NCBI RefSeq assembly: GCF_011405655.1
Contig: NZ_AP022829.1
Location: 1,659,001 to 1,723,000, forward strand
Length of the DNA stretch: 64,000 nucleotides
Reading direction: 5' to 3'
Source of the DNA: Adlercreutzia hattorii
GTDB taxonomy: Bacteria > Actinomycetota > Coriobacteriia > Coriobacteriales > Eggerthellaceae
Part shown: positions 8,471 through 19,714 of the stretch, piece by piece
Layout: every line of letters starts with the position of its first letter
Position numbering within the stretch: the stretch's first letter is position 1
Made by a program: the position numbers and the translations under genes
Notes under the pieces: model-generated
Databases searched by the model: none
What the model was told of the DNA's origin: nothing
The model's input: the letters and a program-made list of their open reading frames with translations, nothing else

Positions 8471-8852
8471 GGATGAACCCCTTTCGCACTTAATTACTCA
8501 AGTTTTACTTTTTAGCCCATTGGAATTTTGTTCCGCCTGACTTGCTTCTGATTCTTAAGGATGACACAGTGGTTTTCCACGGACAATTTTGAAATATTGT
8601 TTCTTTTACTACCCAATTATTTTATTTTGTGGGTCTATAGATTTCCACGCATCGCTTGGCCCTATTGACTCATCAATTATTCCAATTATCTTTTCTCAAT
8701 TTTGGCTTCCTGTCCGATAAATACCTTTGTATGCTAAAAGCACGAATTTCTTCTGGGTATCAGCGGAGGCGCTCGAGCACCGGGGAGCCGCGCACGAGCG
8801 GCCGGGCGCTTCCGTGGCAAAAGGGTTTTAGGTTCTTTAGAAAGGAAGGCCT
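8471..8852. promoter_or_regulatory. AT-rich divergent control region, crotonase / ligase 1
   Basis: A 382-bp region much richer in A+T than its neighbours, without a convincing gene. It carries GGACAATTTT at about 8576 and CTGTCCGATAAATA at about 8709, both variants of the TGTCC motif, and CCATTGGAATTTTG at about 8518, a string that reappears as CCATTGGAAATTTTC near 26278. TTGACT at 8665-8670 could be a -35 box, but no well-spaced -10 follows. GGAAGG just before 8853 is the ribosome site of ligase 1. Confidence 0.4.
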
Positions 8853-10478
8853 ATGATCACCGATCTCAAGATCAACGAGGAGAAGAAGAAAGAGTACTAC
8901 GAAAAGGGGTATTGGACGCACGACACCATCCGCGACGTCTGGGAGCGCCAGGCGCAGGCGAACGCCGACAAGGAATACGTCGCCGACGACCAGGACTGCC
9001 GCATGACCTACGGGGAAGTGGACGACGCAGCAAGCCGTCTGGCTGCGTGGCTCGTGTCCCAGGGCATAAAGCCCGGCGACGTGGTCACCCTGCAGTTCCC
9101 GAACTGGGCCGAGTTCACCATCGCCTACGTGGCCTGCTTCAAGGCCGGCGCCGTCATCCAGTCGCTCGCCCGCAACTTCAACGGGGCCGACCTCACCTAC
9201 GCCATGAACCTCGTGGAGAGCCGCGCCTACATCGGGCCCACCTCCTTCCACGGCGTCGATTACGAGCAGCAGATCCTCGACATCGCCGACGACATCCCCA
9301 CCTTGAAGGTCATCGCGCTGGTGGACAAGAAGGCCCCCAAGCAGACCGACCTGCCCACCGTGGCCGAGATCGTTGCCACCACCGAGCCCCTCGCCGAGAA
9401 GGTGCCCATCGAATCCGACCAGGTGGCGTGCCTGCTCTCCACCTCCGGCACCACGGGCAAGCCCAAAGAGGTCATGCTCACCCACAACAACATCCTGTTC
9501 TCCGAGCGCGTCTTCGTCGAGGGCCTCGAGCGCACTGCCGACGACGTCATGTGGATGCCGGCGCCCTTGAACCACGCCGTGGGCTTCTTCCACGGTCTCG
9601 TGGCGCCGATGCTTCTGGGCGGGCGATCCGTGCTCATGCAGGACTTCGCCGTGAAGGACGCCATCGACCTCATCAACGCCGAGGGCGCCACCTGGTCCAT
9701 GTGCTCCACGCCGTTCATCTACGACATCGTGAAGTACCTGGACGCCCACCCGGACGAGTCGCTGCCCACCTACGTGCTGCACTCCTGCGGTGGCGCGCCG
9801 GTGCCCGGGGCGCTCATCGACCGCGCCCACAACCACGACATCCTGCTCTGCGAGATCTTCGGCTCCACGGAGAGCTGCCCTCACGTGTTCGTGCCCCCGA
9901 GCAAATGCGTGGAATGGAACGGCGACTGGTCCGGCATCCCCTTCCCTGGCATCGAGGTGCGCTACATCGACGAGCAGGGAAACGATGTGGCCCCGGGCGT
10001 CCAGGGCGAGCACATCTCCCGTGGCCCGCACCAGTTCGTCGGCTACCTGAACGAGCCGGAGCGCACCGACCGCGCGCTCACCGACGACGGCTGGTGGTTC
10101 TCGGGCGACTTGGGCTACATGGACGAACAGGGGCGCATCCGCATCAACGGCCGGCGCAAGGAGATCATCATCCGCGGCGGCGAGAACCTGTCGGCCCGCG
10201 AGATCGACGACAACCTGGTGGGCTGCCCGGGCGTGGGCGAGTCGGCCACCATCGGCATGCCCGACGACCGCCTGGGCGAGCGCATCTGCACCTTCGTGGC
10301 GCCTCTGGGGGACACGGTGCCGACCCTGGAGTCGGTCACGGCCTACCTGGAAGGCGAGGGCGTGCCCAAGCGCCTGTGGCCCGAGCGCATCGAGATCATC
10401 GAGGAGATCCCCAAGACCCTCATGGGCAAGGTGCGCCGCAACGTCCTCACCGACGAGCTCGCGGCTCGCATGGCCTAG
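8853..10478 (+). CDS. acid-CoA ligase 1 (AMP-binding; AliA/CaiC-like)
   Basis: A 541-residue ANL-superfamily ligase that adenylates a carboxylic acid and transfers it to CoA. The phosphate-binding A3 motif STSGTTGKPK is at 196-205. The adenine motif GSTES, the SGDLGYMD motif and the hinge/C-terminal GRRKEIIIRGGENLSAREID follow in order, and the A10 lysine is in PKTLMGKVRRN. It is closest in general layout to cyclohexanecarboxylate/aryl-acid ligases. It ends at a terminator and is followed by a paralogue on the same strand that shares long identical stretches (for example GYWTHDTI near residue 20). Its job is probably to prime the CoA cycle or to accept a second substrate. Substrate unknown. 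Confidence 0.88.
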   Translation: MITDLKINEEKKKEYYEKGYWTHDTIRDVWERQAQANADKEYVADDQDCRMTYGEVDDAASRLAAWLVSQGIKPGDVVTLQFPNWAEFTIAYVACFKAGAVIQSLARNFNGADLTYAMNLVESRAYIGPTSFHGVDYEQQILDIADDIPTLKVIALVDKKAPKQTDLPTVAEIVATTEPLAEKVPIESDQVACLLSTSGTTGKPKEVMLTHNNILFSERVFVEGLERTADDVMWMPAPLNHAVGFFHGLVAPMLLGGRSVLMQDFAVKDAIDLINAEGATWSMCSTPFIYDIVKYLDAHPDESLPTYVLHSCGGAPVPGALIDRAHNHDILLCEIFGSTESCPHVFVPPSKCVEWNGDWSGIPFPGIEVRYIDEQGNDVAPGVQGEHISRGPHQFVGYLNEPERTDRALTDDGWWFSGDLGYMDEQGRIRINGRRKEIIIRGGENLSAREIDDNLVGCPGVGESATIGMPDDRLGERICTFVAPLGDTVPTLESVTAYLEGEGVPKRLWPERIEIIEEIPKTLMGKVRRNVLTDELAARMA

Positions 10479-10513
10479 GGACGGCGGGAACGACAAGCTG
10501 ACACGATACCGAT

Positions 10514-10539
10514 AGGGCATTCCTATGAATGCCCTTTTT
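10514..10539 (+). terminator. rho-independent terminator between the two ligase genes
   Basis: AGGGCATT and AATGCCCT form the stem, followed by TTTTTC. It implies that the second ligase is transcribed from its own promoter, for which TATGAT at 10571-10576 is a weak -10 candidate. Confidence 0.8.
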
Positions 10540-10642
10540 CTTACTATGACCGTTTCGGCTCCATCGTTTGTATGATGGTAGCCATAAGGTTCGGGCCGCC
10601 CGGGGATTGATAGCGGCCGATCAGAGAGCAGAAGGGGCTGAC

Positions 10643-12277
10643 ATGATCGACGACCTGAAGATCAACGAGACGCTGAGAGAACGTTGGTACGCCAAGGGGT
10701 ATTGGACGCACGACACCATCGCCGACATCTGGCAGCGCGCAGCCGTCGCGCACCCCGATCGCGAGTACGTCTGCGACGACACGGGAAGCCGCCTCACCTA
10801 TGGAGAAGTAGACGACAAAGCCGGGCGTGTGGCCGCATGGCTTATCGCCGAGGGCATAAAAGCCGGCGACGTCGTCACCCTGCAGTTCCCCACCTGGGCC
10901 GAGTTCTGCATCGTCTATGTGGCCGTGCTGAAAGTCGGCGGCGTGGTGCATCCGGTGCCGCGCAACTACAATGACGTGGATCTGGAATACGCCATGAACC
11001 TCGTCGGCTCCCGAGCCTACCTCTCCCCCACCTTCTCCCACAACACCGACTACGAGGCGCAGATCCTCTCCGTGCGCGACGCCGTGCCGACGCTCGCCGC
11101 CATCGCCGTGCTGGACAAGCAGGCGCCGAGCCACTCGGAGCTGCCCACCTTCGACGACATCTACGAGCGCTTCGAGCCCTTGCGCGAGCCCGTTCCGGTG
11201 TCCGCCGATTCCGTGGCCTGCATCCTGCCCACCTCGGGCACCACGGGCAAGCCGAAGCAGTCCATGCTCACCCACAACAACATCCTGTTCTCCGAGCGCG
11301 TCTTCACGAGAGAGTTGGGGCGCACCCAGGGCGACGTCATGTTCATGCCCTCGCCCTTGAACCACGCCACCGGCTTCTTCCACGGGCTCATCTCGCCGCT
11401 TCTGCTCGGCGGGCGGGCGGTGCTGCAGCAGGACTTCCGACCGCGCGAGGCCATCGAGCTCATGAACGCCGAGGGCGTCACCTGGTCCATGTCGGCCACG
11501 CCGTTCATCTACGACATGCTGAACGCGCTGGACGCCGAGGACGGCCTGGCCTTCGACACCCTGCGGCTGTTCTGCTGCGGCGGGGCGCCCCTGCCCCCGG
11601 CCCTCATCGAGCGCGCGGCCCGCTACGGGGTGCTGCTCTGCGAGATCTACGGCTCCACGGAAAGCTGCCCGCACGTGTTCGTGCCCCCGGAGAAGTGCGC
11701 CGAGTGGAACGGCGCCTGGTCGGGCGTCCCCTTCGCGGGCATCGAGGTCAAGGTCATCGACGAGGCAGGCAACGAGGTGCCCCGGGGCGCCCAGGGCGAG
11801 GAGATCTCCCGCGGGCCCCACATGTTCGTCGGCTACCTGAACGAGCGCGACCGCACCGACCGCGCGCTTTCCGATGAGGGCTGGTTTTACAGCGGCGACC
11901 TGTGCTACATGGACGAGGAAGGGCGCATCCGCATCAACGGACGCAAGAAGGAGGTCATCATCCGCGGCGGCGAGAACATCTCGGCCCGGGAGATCGACGA
12001 CGACCTCATCGGCGCGCCGGGGTTGGCCAACTCGGCCACCATCGGCATGCCGGATACGCGCCTCGGCGAGCGCATCTGCACCTTCGTCGTGCCGAGCGAC
12101 CCCGCCGCGCCTCCTACCCAAGACGGGCTCATCGCCTACCTGAGGGAGCGCCACGTGGCCAAGCGCCTGTGGCCCGAGCGCATCGAGATCATCGACGAGA
12201 TCCCCGTCACCGCCACCGGCAAGGTGAAGCGCTTCATCCTCGCGCAAATCTTGAAGGAGCGCATGGAGGCGGAGTAA
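10643..12277 (+). CDS. acid-CoA ligase 2 (paralogue of ligase 1)
   Basis: A 544-residue AMP-dependent acid-CoA ligase. It shows the A3 motif PTSGTTGKPKQSMLTHNN, GSTES, the SGDLCYMDEEGRIRINGRKK block and the catalytic Lys near ATGKVKR at the end. An in-frame ATG at 10568 exists, but GAAGGGG sits correctly for the ATG at 10643, and the two paralogues then begin alike (MIxDLKINE). The two proteins match over the whole length, while the acid-pocket side around residues 100-135 differs more, for example SLARNFN versus PVPRNYN. This suggests duplication and a shift in substrate. It is followed by a long palindrome and a strong terminator facing acyl-CoA dehydrogenase 2. Confidence 0.88.
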   Translation: MIDDLKINETLRERWYAKGYWTHDTIADIWQRAAVAHPDREYVCDDTGSRLTYGEVDDKAGRVAAWLIAEGIKAGDVVTLQFPTWAEFCIVYVAVLKVGGVVHPVPRNYNDVDLEYAMNLVGSRAYLSPTFSHNTDYEAQILSVRDAVPTLAAIAVLDKQAPSHSELPTFDDIYERFEPLREPVPVSADSVACILPTSGTTGKPKQSMLTHNNILFSERVFTRELGRTQGDVMFMPSPLNHATGFFHGLISPLLLGGRAVLQQDFRPREAIELMNAEGVTWSMSATPFIYDMLNALDAEDGLAFDTLRLFCCGGAPLPPALIERAARYGVLLCEIYGSTESCPHVFVPPEKCAEWNGAWSGVPFAGIEVKVIDEAGNEVPRGAQGEEISRGPHMFVGYLNERDRTDRALSDEGWFYSGDLCYMDEEGRIRINGRKKEVIIRGGENISAREIDDDLIGAPGLANSATIGMPDTRLGERICTFVVPSDPAAPPTQDGLIAYLRERHVAKRLWPERIEIIDEIPVTATGKVKRFILAQILKERMEAE

Positions 12278-12298
12278 GCCTTTCTTTTTGTTCGAGTA

Positions 12299-12416
12299 GG
12301 CTGCCGATGGGAGGTGTGCCTCCACGCGCAGTTCCGCAGCGAACGAAAGTGCCCAGTGGGCACTTTCGCCGAGCGAGGACTGTTTGAGCATGGAGGTATA
12401 CCTCCCAGCGGCAGCC
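12299..12416. repeat. 118-bp imperfect palindrome
   Basis: The segment begins GGCTGCC and ends GGCAGCC. The arms share GGGAGGT...CCTCC blocks and close on the perfect core AAAGTGCCCAGTGGGCACTT near 12347-12365. It could fold into one long stem as RNA from either strand. It lies between convergent genes, next to a separate terminator. It could be a small non-autonomous mobile repeat or an RNA-stabilising hairpin. Confidence 0.7.
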
Positions 12417-12427
12417 GGACGAGCAGC

Positions 12428-12465
12428 AAAAAGCCCGAGCGCCGCTGATCGCGCTCGGGCTTTTT
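12428..12465. terminator. bidirectional rho-independent terminator
   Basis: AAAAAGCCCGAGCG and CGCTCGGGCTTTTT flank a short loop. A-run and T-run on the two sides make it work in both directions, serving ligase 2 (+) and the etf operon/acyl-CoA dehydrogenase 2 (-). Confidence 0.9.
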
Positions 12466-12484
12466 GATAGAGACTTCTTTTAAC

Positions 12485-13627
12485 TTATTGGTACTCCCGG
12501 TCGAGTTCCTTGGCGATGGTCATGCGCTGGATCTGATTCGATCCCTCGAAGATCTGGAAGATCTTGGCGTCGCGCATGAGCTTCTCCACCGGGTACTCCT
12601 CGGAATAGCCGTAGCCGCCGAGCACCTGCACGGCGTTGCTCACCACCTCCTGCATGGCGTCGGTGACGAAGGTCTTCACGATGGCGCCGTCCTTGCGCAC
12701 CATCTCGCCGGCGTCCATCTGGCGCATGCAGTTGTTCACGAGAACGCGCGCCGCCTCGGTCTTGATGGCCATATCGGCGAGCATCTGCTGCACCATCTCG
12801 AAGTCGATGAGGCGCCGCCCGAACTGCTTACGCTGCTTCGCGTAGGCCACGGCCTCGTCGAGCGCTCGCTGCATGATGCCCACGGCCAGCGTGGAGATAA
12901 AGGCCCGGGAGAGGTTCAGGGCGTTCAGAGCGATGGACATGCCCTGGCCCACTTCCCCGATGACAGCGCTTTGGGGCACGCGCACGTTCTCGAGAACGAC
13001 CTCGGTGGTGTCCGACAGGCGGAAGCCCATCTTGTGCTCCTTGGCGCCGGCAGCAAGACCCGGGGTGTCGCCGTCGATGAGGAAGCCCGTGATGCCGTGG
13101 GCGCCGGCCTCCGGGTCGGTCTTGGCGAACACCACGTAGATGTCGGAGATGGAGCCGTTGGTGATGAAGGTCTTGGTGCCGTTCAGAACGTACTCGTCGC
13201 CGTCGAGCACCGCCGTGGTGCGCATGGCCGCCACGTCCGACCCGGCGTTGGCCTCGGTGAGGCAGAAGGCGGCGAACCCGTTGTTCTCGGTCTTCTCCAC
13301 GAAATGGCGCGCCTGCTCCTCGGTGCCGTTCAGAAGGATGTTGCGGAAGGCGACGAAGTTCGTGACGAAGGTGTCGGCATAGGCGGCATCCACCCAGGCC
13401 AGCTCCTCGAACATCATGGCGCAGGTCTCGTAGCTTAAGCCCATGCCGCCGAACTGCTCGGGTATCTCCACCATGTGCAGTCCCAAATCGAAGCCCCACT
13501 GGTACAGCTCGCGGGGGCACTCCCCTGCCTTGTCGGCCGCGGCCACGTGCGGCATGACCTCGTTGCGGGCGACGTCGCGCACAAGCTGCACGAGCTCGCG
13601 CTGCTCCTCGGTGTAGGTGATGGCCAT
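12485..13627 (-). CDS. acyl-CoA dehydrogenase 2 (SCAD/BCD-like)
   Basis: A 380-residue acyl-CoA dehydrogenase of standard short-chain type. The FAD motif FCLTEANAGSD is at about 121-131, RKQFGR at about 266-271, and the catalytic Glu is E361 in FQIFEGSNQIQ. The frame is open to 13666, but GAGAGGAAA precedes the ATG at 13627, which gives the usual family start MAITYTEEQ. It is the last gene of the etfB-etfA-FeS oxidoreductase-NUDIX-MBL operon, 79 bases after the MBL gene. It is therefore the dehydrogenase most directly tied to this ETF and the membrane oxidoreductase. It may act as a butyryl/short-chain enzyme in either direction. Confidence 0.9.
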   Translation of the reverse strand: MAITYTEEQRELVQLVRDVARNEVMPHVAAADKAGECPRELYQWGFDLGLHMVEIPEQFGGMGLSYETCAMMFEELAWVDAAYADTFVTNFVAFRNILLNGTEEQARHFVEKTENNGFAAFCLTEANAGSDVAAMRTTAVLDGDEYVLNGTKTFITNGSISDIYVVFAKTDPEAGAHGITGFLIDGDTPGLAAGAKEHKMGFRLSDTTEVVLENVRVPQSAVIGEVGQGMSIALNALNLSRAFISTLAVGIMQRALDEAVAYAKQRKQFGRRLIDFEMVQQMLADMAIKTEAARVLVNNCMRQMDAGEMVRKDGAIVKTFVTDAMQEVVSNAVQVLGGYGYSEEYPVEKLMRDAKIFQIFEGSNQIQRMTIAKELDREYQ

Positions 13628-13706
13628 AGGTTTCCTCTCTCTTTCAGCCCCGCGGGGCACTTGCATGCGGCTCTATCGCGTGCCGGGCGGAACGAGGCCG
13701 CCGGCG

Positions 13707-14519
13707 CTAGCGGTTCTCCTGCAGGATGCCCTCGTCGAAGGCATAGCGCAGCTGGGCGTTCACCGAGCGAACGGCACCGTCGTGCAGCTCGGGCCGCACG
13801 TCGTTGTACACGGCCTCCACCAGGGCCTCGGCATCGGCGGGGATGCCGCTGCGAACCGCGGACACCACCTGCTGCAGCCGTTGGAGGCGATGACGGCGCG
13901 CCTGCTCGATGCGCTCGGAGGGGTTCTCGATCACCGGCCCGTGGCCCGTCAGCAGGCGCTCCACGCCGCGCTCGGCCACCAGGCGCCCAAGCACGTCCAA
14001 GCTCGCCAGATAGTCGCCCATGCGCCCGTCGGGCCAGCAGACCATCGTGGGGCTCTGGGCGAACACCACATCCCCCGTCACCACGAGCGCGCCCTCTTCC
14101 ACATAGAAGCCCACCGAGTCGCTGGAATGCCCCGGCAAGGGCACTACCTCGATGGACAGGGACACTCCGGGAAGCTCCAGAGGGCCACAGCCCAGCGTGC
14201 CCGCCGCCATACCCAGCACCGGCGCACCGAAAACCCGACTGGCCTCCTCGGCGCACTCGGCGTGGTCGAAGTGGTCGTGGGTCACCGCCACGGCGGCCAC
14301 GGTGAGGCCGCGCCGAGCGCAGGCCTCGGCGATGCGCCCGATGCAGGCGGCGTCGTCGGGACCCGGATCCACCACCAGGCAGGCTCCGTCGTCCGGAGCG
14401 GCGAGAATCCAGCTGTTGGTGCCGTGGTAGGTGAGCGGCGTGGCGTTGGGGTGTCGCACGCATTGGGCGAAAGCCCCCACCATGGCCTCGTTGTCCGGAG
14501 GTGCGAAGCGCGCGCTCAT
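13707..14519 (-). CDS. metallo-beta-lactamase-fold hydrolase (LACTB2-like)
   Basis: A 270-residue protein of the MBL superfamily. The zinc-binding signature THDHFDHAE is at about 101-109, and further metal-ligand regions VVPLPGHSSDS and LLTGHGP follow. The C-terminal helical part resembles LACTB2/glyoxalase-II-like members, which hydrolyse thioesters, phosphodiesters or RNA. The frame extends to 14834, but the ATG at 14519 overlaps the NUDIX stop as ATGA and fits the family. The tight coupling with a CoA-type NUDIX gene and ETF genes makes a thioester or CoA-derivative substrate plausible (inference). Confidence 0.8.
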   Translation of the reverse strand: MSARFAPPDNEAMVGAFAQCVRHPNATPLTYHGTNSWILAAPDDGACLVVDPGPDDAACIGRIAEACARRGLTVAAVAVTHDHFDHAECAEEASRVFGAPVLGMAAGTLGCGPLELPGVSLSIEVVPLPGHSSDSVGFYVEEGALVVTGDVVFAQSPTMVCWPDGRMGDYLASLDVLGRLVAERGVERLLTGHGPVIENPSERIEQARRHRLQRLQQVVSAVRSGIPADAEALVEAVYNDVRPELHDGAVRSVNAQLRYAFDEGILQENR

Positions 14520-15525
14520 GTCTCGCTCACCTCGCAGCCGAGCACCACCTCGCCGCACGGTCGCGCCACCGGATGCGGCCGCACGTGCCCGTCGAAGGGA
14601 GCGTTCCACGCCTCGTCCACCGAGGTCGCCGCCACGATGGAAGTGAGGTTGGAAATGGTGGGAGGCACGAGCTTGAGCAGGCCCGCATCGAAGCGCGCCA
14701 GGGCCTCGCCCGGGGCGATCCAGGCCGCCTCCACGGCCTCGCTCGTGCGGCCGTCGGCGTGCTGCCCCTTCGGCAGCCGCGCCAGGAAGAAATAGGTGTC
14801 GTAGCGCCGTGCCTCGCTTTCGGGAGTGACCCAATGGCTGCGCAGGCGCATAAGATCGCTGCGCAGCACGAGTCCCCGCTCGCGCAAAAATTCCCCGAAG
14901 GAGATCTGCCGCGTGGCCACGGCCTCGCGCTCGCAGGCCCAGTGGTCGCCGCGCTCGTCGACGGGCGCGCCCCCATCGGGGGCGGAGGCCAAAAGCACGC
15001 CGCTTTCCTCAAACACTTCCCGGGCCGCCGCCGTGATGATGCCGCGGGCCTCGGGCTCGGTGCAGCTCATGAGGCGGGCCCACTGCTCCGGAGAGGGCCC
15101 GGCCCAGGGCACGGCGCATTCCACATCTCGGGCGTCCATACCGCCGCCGGGGAACACCACGGCGTCCGGCGTGAAGGCCATGGTGGAGGCGCGGCGCAGC
15201 ATGAAGACGTCCACCGGGGCCGCGTCCACGGTCTCCTCGATGGGCGCTCCCCCCGCCAGCGGGCTCTCGAAGCGGCGGTAGTGTGGCTTGCCCTCGCTCA
15301 CCAGCATGACCGTGGCGGCGCGGCGCGGCGCCACGGGCTCGCACGGCGCCCCGGCGAGATACGCCCGGGCCCGCTCCACCACGCCGGGCTGGTCGTCCAC
15401 GGAGTACTCCACATAGGCGCCGGGGGAAAGCGGCTCGCGGATGCTCTGGACGCGCCGTCTCTCCGTCGCGCCCGCCACATTCGCCGCCACCTCGGCCGCA
15501 CGCCTCGTCTTGCCCGCACTCTCGC

Positions 15526-15529
<4 letters not shown>
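14516..15529 (-). CDS. NUDIX hydrolase, NUDT19/CoA-diphosphatase-like
   Basis: A 337-residue NUDIX protein. The NUDIX box is split: FPGGGMD (about 125-131) and AAAREVFEESGVLL (about 166-179) are separated by about 35 residues, the insertion typical of NUDT19/RP2-type acyl-CoA diphosphatases. The expected activity is cleavage of CoA or acyl-CoA to 4'-phosphopantetheine and 3',5'-ADP. It overlaps the FeS oxidoreductase stop (ATGA) and the MBL start (ATGA), so it is translationally coupled in the etf operon. This fits removal of stalled or toxic CoA esters, but specificity is inferred only from the box layout and context. Confidence 0.8.
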
Positions 15530-17634
<2,105 letters not shown>

Positions 17635-17646
17635 GACGCACCTCCC

Positions 17647-18609
17647 CTATTTGCGCTCGCGGACGGCCGCCCCCAGCAGCGGCACCGCCTCGAAGAGATC
17701 CGCGACGATGCCGTAGTCGGCGCCGGCGAAGATCTCCGCCTCGGGATCCTTGTTGATGGCCACGACGCACTTCGAGGCACCCATGCCGGCCATGTGCTGG
17801 ATGGAGCCGGAAATGCCGCAGGCGATGTACAGCGAGGGCGCCACGGTCTTGCCTGTCTGGCCCACCTGGTACTGGATGTCGATCCAGCCCTCGTCCACGG
17901 CCGGGCGCGAGGCACCCACGGCGGCCCCCAGGGCATCGGCCAGAGACTCGATGACCGCGAAGCCCTCAGGCCCCTTGCAGCCGCGGCCGCCGGCCACGAC
18001 GATGTCCGCCTCGGCCAGATCGACACGCTCGGAGGCAGCACGGGCCACGGACTGCACGATGCGAGCGAGGTCGGCTGCGTCAGCCGGGGCCGCGATGACC
18101 TCGGCGGTGCGGGAGGCGTCGACCTCGGGCACCGGGAGCGCCTTCGGGCGCACCGTGGCCACCACGGTGGGGGCGGCTGCGGTTGCGCGCTCGATCACCT
18201 TGGCGGTGTAGGGCAGGCGCGTGAAGAAGACCTCGTCGCCGGCCTCGATATCCACCACGTCCGAGAACAGCGGCGCATCCAGGGCCTCGGCCAGAAGAGG
18301 GGCCGCTACGCGAGATTCGGCGCCGTCGGCGAGCAATACCACGGCCGGGGCGCTCTCGGCGGCCAGCCGGGCCAGCGTGCGGGCCACGGCCTCGGGGGCC
18401 GGTGCGGCCTCGCTTTCCACAATCACCACGCGGTCGGCACCCCACGAGGCGAGCGCCTTGGCGTGGCCTGCGGCGGACGCGCCCCACACGATGGCGACCA
18501 CTTGAGCGGCCGCCTGGTCGGCCAGCGCCCGGGCGCCCCCCAGCATCTCGGCATTTACCTGGCGCAGCGCCTCATCGGCGCCGTTGACCCCTACCCACAT
18601 ATCAGCCAT
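17647..18609 (-). CDS. etfA: electron transfer flavoprotein alpha subunit
   Basis: A 320-residue ETF alpha chain. The C-terminal FAD-binding domain shows [14 protein letters not shown] (about 204-217), [11 protein letters not shown] and [20 protein letters not shown], all standard for the family. With EtfB it carries electrons between acyl-CoA dehydrogenases and the membrane FeS oxidoreductase encoded directly downstream. AGAAAGG precedes the ATG. The gene lies 55 bases after etfB in the same operon. Nothing is missing. Confidence 0.95.
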   Translation of the reverse strand: MADMWVGVNGADEALRQVNAEMLGGARALADQAAAQVVAIVWGASAAGHAKALASWGADRVVIVESEAAPAPEAVARTLARLAAESAPAVVLLADGAESRVAAPLLAEALDAPLFSDVVDIEAGDEVFFTRLPYTAKVIERATAAAPTVVATVRPKALPVPEVDASRTAEVIAAPADAADLARIVQSVARAASERVDLAEADIVVAGGRGCKGPEGFAVIESLADALGAAVGASRPAVDEGWIDIQYQVGQTGKTVAPSLYIACGISGSIQHMAGMGASKCVVAINKDPEAEIFAGADYGIVADLFEAVPLLGAAVRERK

Positions 18610-18664
18610 GAGAAAACCTTTCTCTCAAATCCTGCGCGAACGTTGGAAGCGAATGAGTGGCGAG

Positions 18665-19432
18665 CTAGAGAACCTTCGCCTCCTCGGCCAGAAGGCGCAC
18701 CGTCTCGGCCACGGCCACAGGCGCCTCGCCCGCGACGATGCGGCCGCCGCAGCGGCCCGACTTCAGCTCCCGGGAGACGACGGTCACCGTTGTCGGTTTG
18801 GACGCCGCGGCGAAGTCGGCCACGGGACGCACCTCGGCGCCACGGCGCCGCGCCCGCATGACGTCGCGCACCGAGGGGTAGCGCGGCTCGGCTAGTCCCT
18901 GCTGGGCGGCCACGACGGCGGGCAGAGGAAGCCGCGCGGTCTCCACGCCGTCGTCCACCTCGCATTCCGCGACGATAGTGCCGCCTTCCACGGAAAGACC
19001 CGTGGCCATGTTCGCCAAAGGGAGCCTCATGATGGCCGCCATGCGCCCCATGACCTGGGCCGCCGCCGTATCTCCCGACTTCCAGCCGCCCATGACGAGG
19101 TCGGCGCCCATCGTGGAGGCCGCCTCGGCGAGCAGGGCCGCGGCCTGGGCGGCGTCGCGGGCCGTCCACTGCTCGTCCTCGATGAGCACGGCCGCATCGG
19201 CGCCCATGGCCAGCCCGTGGCGCACGGCCGCGAGGCAATCCTGAGAGCCAAGCGTCAGCAAGGTAACGGTGCCACCCAACTCTTCTTTCAGCTGCACAGC
19301 ACGCTCCACGGCGAACTCGCTGTAGGGATCGATGACCATGGTCTGGCCCATTAGCTCCACCTCTCCGGCCCCGTCAAGCGCTATGACGGCCTCGGTGTCC
19401 ACCACCTGCTTCACGCAAACGACGATGTTCAT
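18665..19432 (-). CDS. etfB: electron transfer flavoprotein beta subunit
   Basis: A 255-residue ETF beta chain beginning MNIVVCVKQVVDTEAV, with DPYSEFAVERAVQLKE and the AMP/FAD segment near GWKSGDTAAAQVMGRMAA. It is the first gene of the six-gene operon, after a 282-bp region that contains a terminator for coaD and paired ATCTGTCCCA motifs. The presence of one non-bifurcating-looking ETF pair with a membrane oxidoreductase points to quinone-linked electron flow. Whether FAD or AMP occupies the beta subunit cannot be decided here. Confidence 0.95.
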   Translation of the reverse strand: MNIVVCVKQVVDTEAVIALDGAGEVELMGQTMVIDPYSEFAVERAVQLKEELGGTVTLLTLGSQDCLAAVRHGLAMGADAAVLIEDEQWTARDAAQAAALLAEAASTMGADLVMGGWKSGDTAAAQVMGRMAAIMRLPLANMATGLSVEGGTIVAECEVDDGVETARLPLPAVVAAQQGLAEPRYPSVRDVMRARRRGAEVRPVADFAAASKPTTVTVVSRELKSGRCGGRIVAGEAPVAVAETVRLLAEEAKVL

Positions 19433-19515
19433 CTCATCCCTTTCACCCGTATACGGTCTCTTAAGGGTAATTTTACGGAAGGTCCTTTACGCGCAACACC
19501 ACTACTCCCCCGCTT

Positions 19516-19592
19516 TTGTCCGCACCATACGGACGTATCTTTCTATCTGTCCCAAAATGCACAAAGCCCCGATCGTCCGCAATGGGACAGAT
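19516..19592. promoter_or_regulatory. paired ATCTGTCCCA operator-like sites before the etf operon
   Basis: ATCTGTCCCA at 19545-19554 and its exact inverse TGGGACAGAT at 19583-19592 flank 28 bases. GTCCG...CGGAC (19518-19534) adds a third TGTCC element. The sites lie 84-160 bases upstream of etfB. The gap 19433-19714 also holds perfect or near palindromes CCCTTATAAGGG (19627-19638) and GGGACGTTCTGTCCC (19636-19650). Regulatory function is inferred. Confidence 0.5.
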
Positions 19593-19601
19593 CAGGGCTT
19601 T
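19563..19601 (-). terminator. terminator-like hairpin downstream of coaD
   Basis: AAAGCCCCGATC pairs with GATCAGGGCTTT around a 15-base loop. Read from the minus strand it follows coaD, and the following bases are GTGCATTTT. One operator-like decamer lies within its loop side. Confidence 0.6.
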
Positions 19602-19714
19602 CTGGGAGTTATTGGAAGTTCTTATGCCCTTATAAGGGACGTTCTGTCCCTGGGGGCGCGGCTTGCGCCCGCAACCAATGGCCGCCAGAGCGCGGCTCGG
19701 CCGAGCGACCGGAT

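Noticed and set aside
2403-12277. A carnitine (cai) operon in the strict sense
   Set aside because: CaiA-, CaiB-, CaiC- and CaiD-like families are present but scattered in divergent units, and there is no BCCT transporter (caiT) or caiE. Carnitine remains one possible substrate only.
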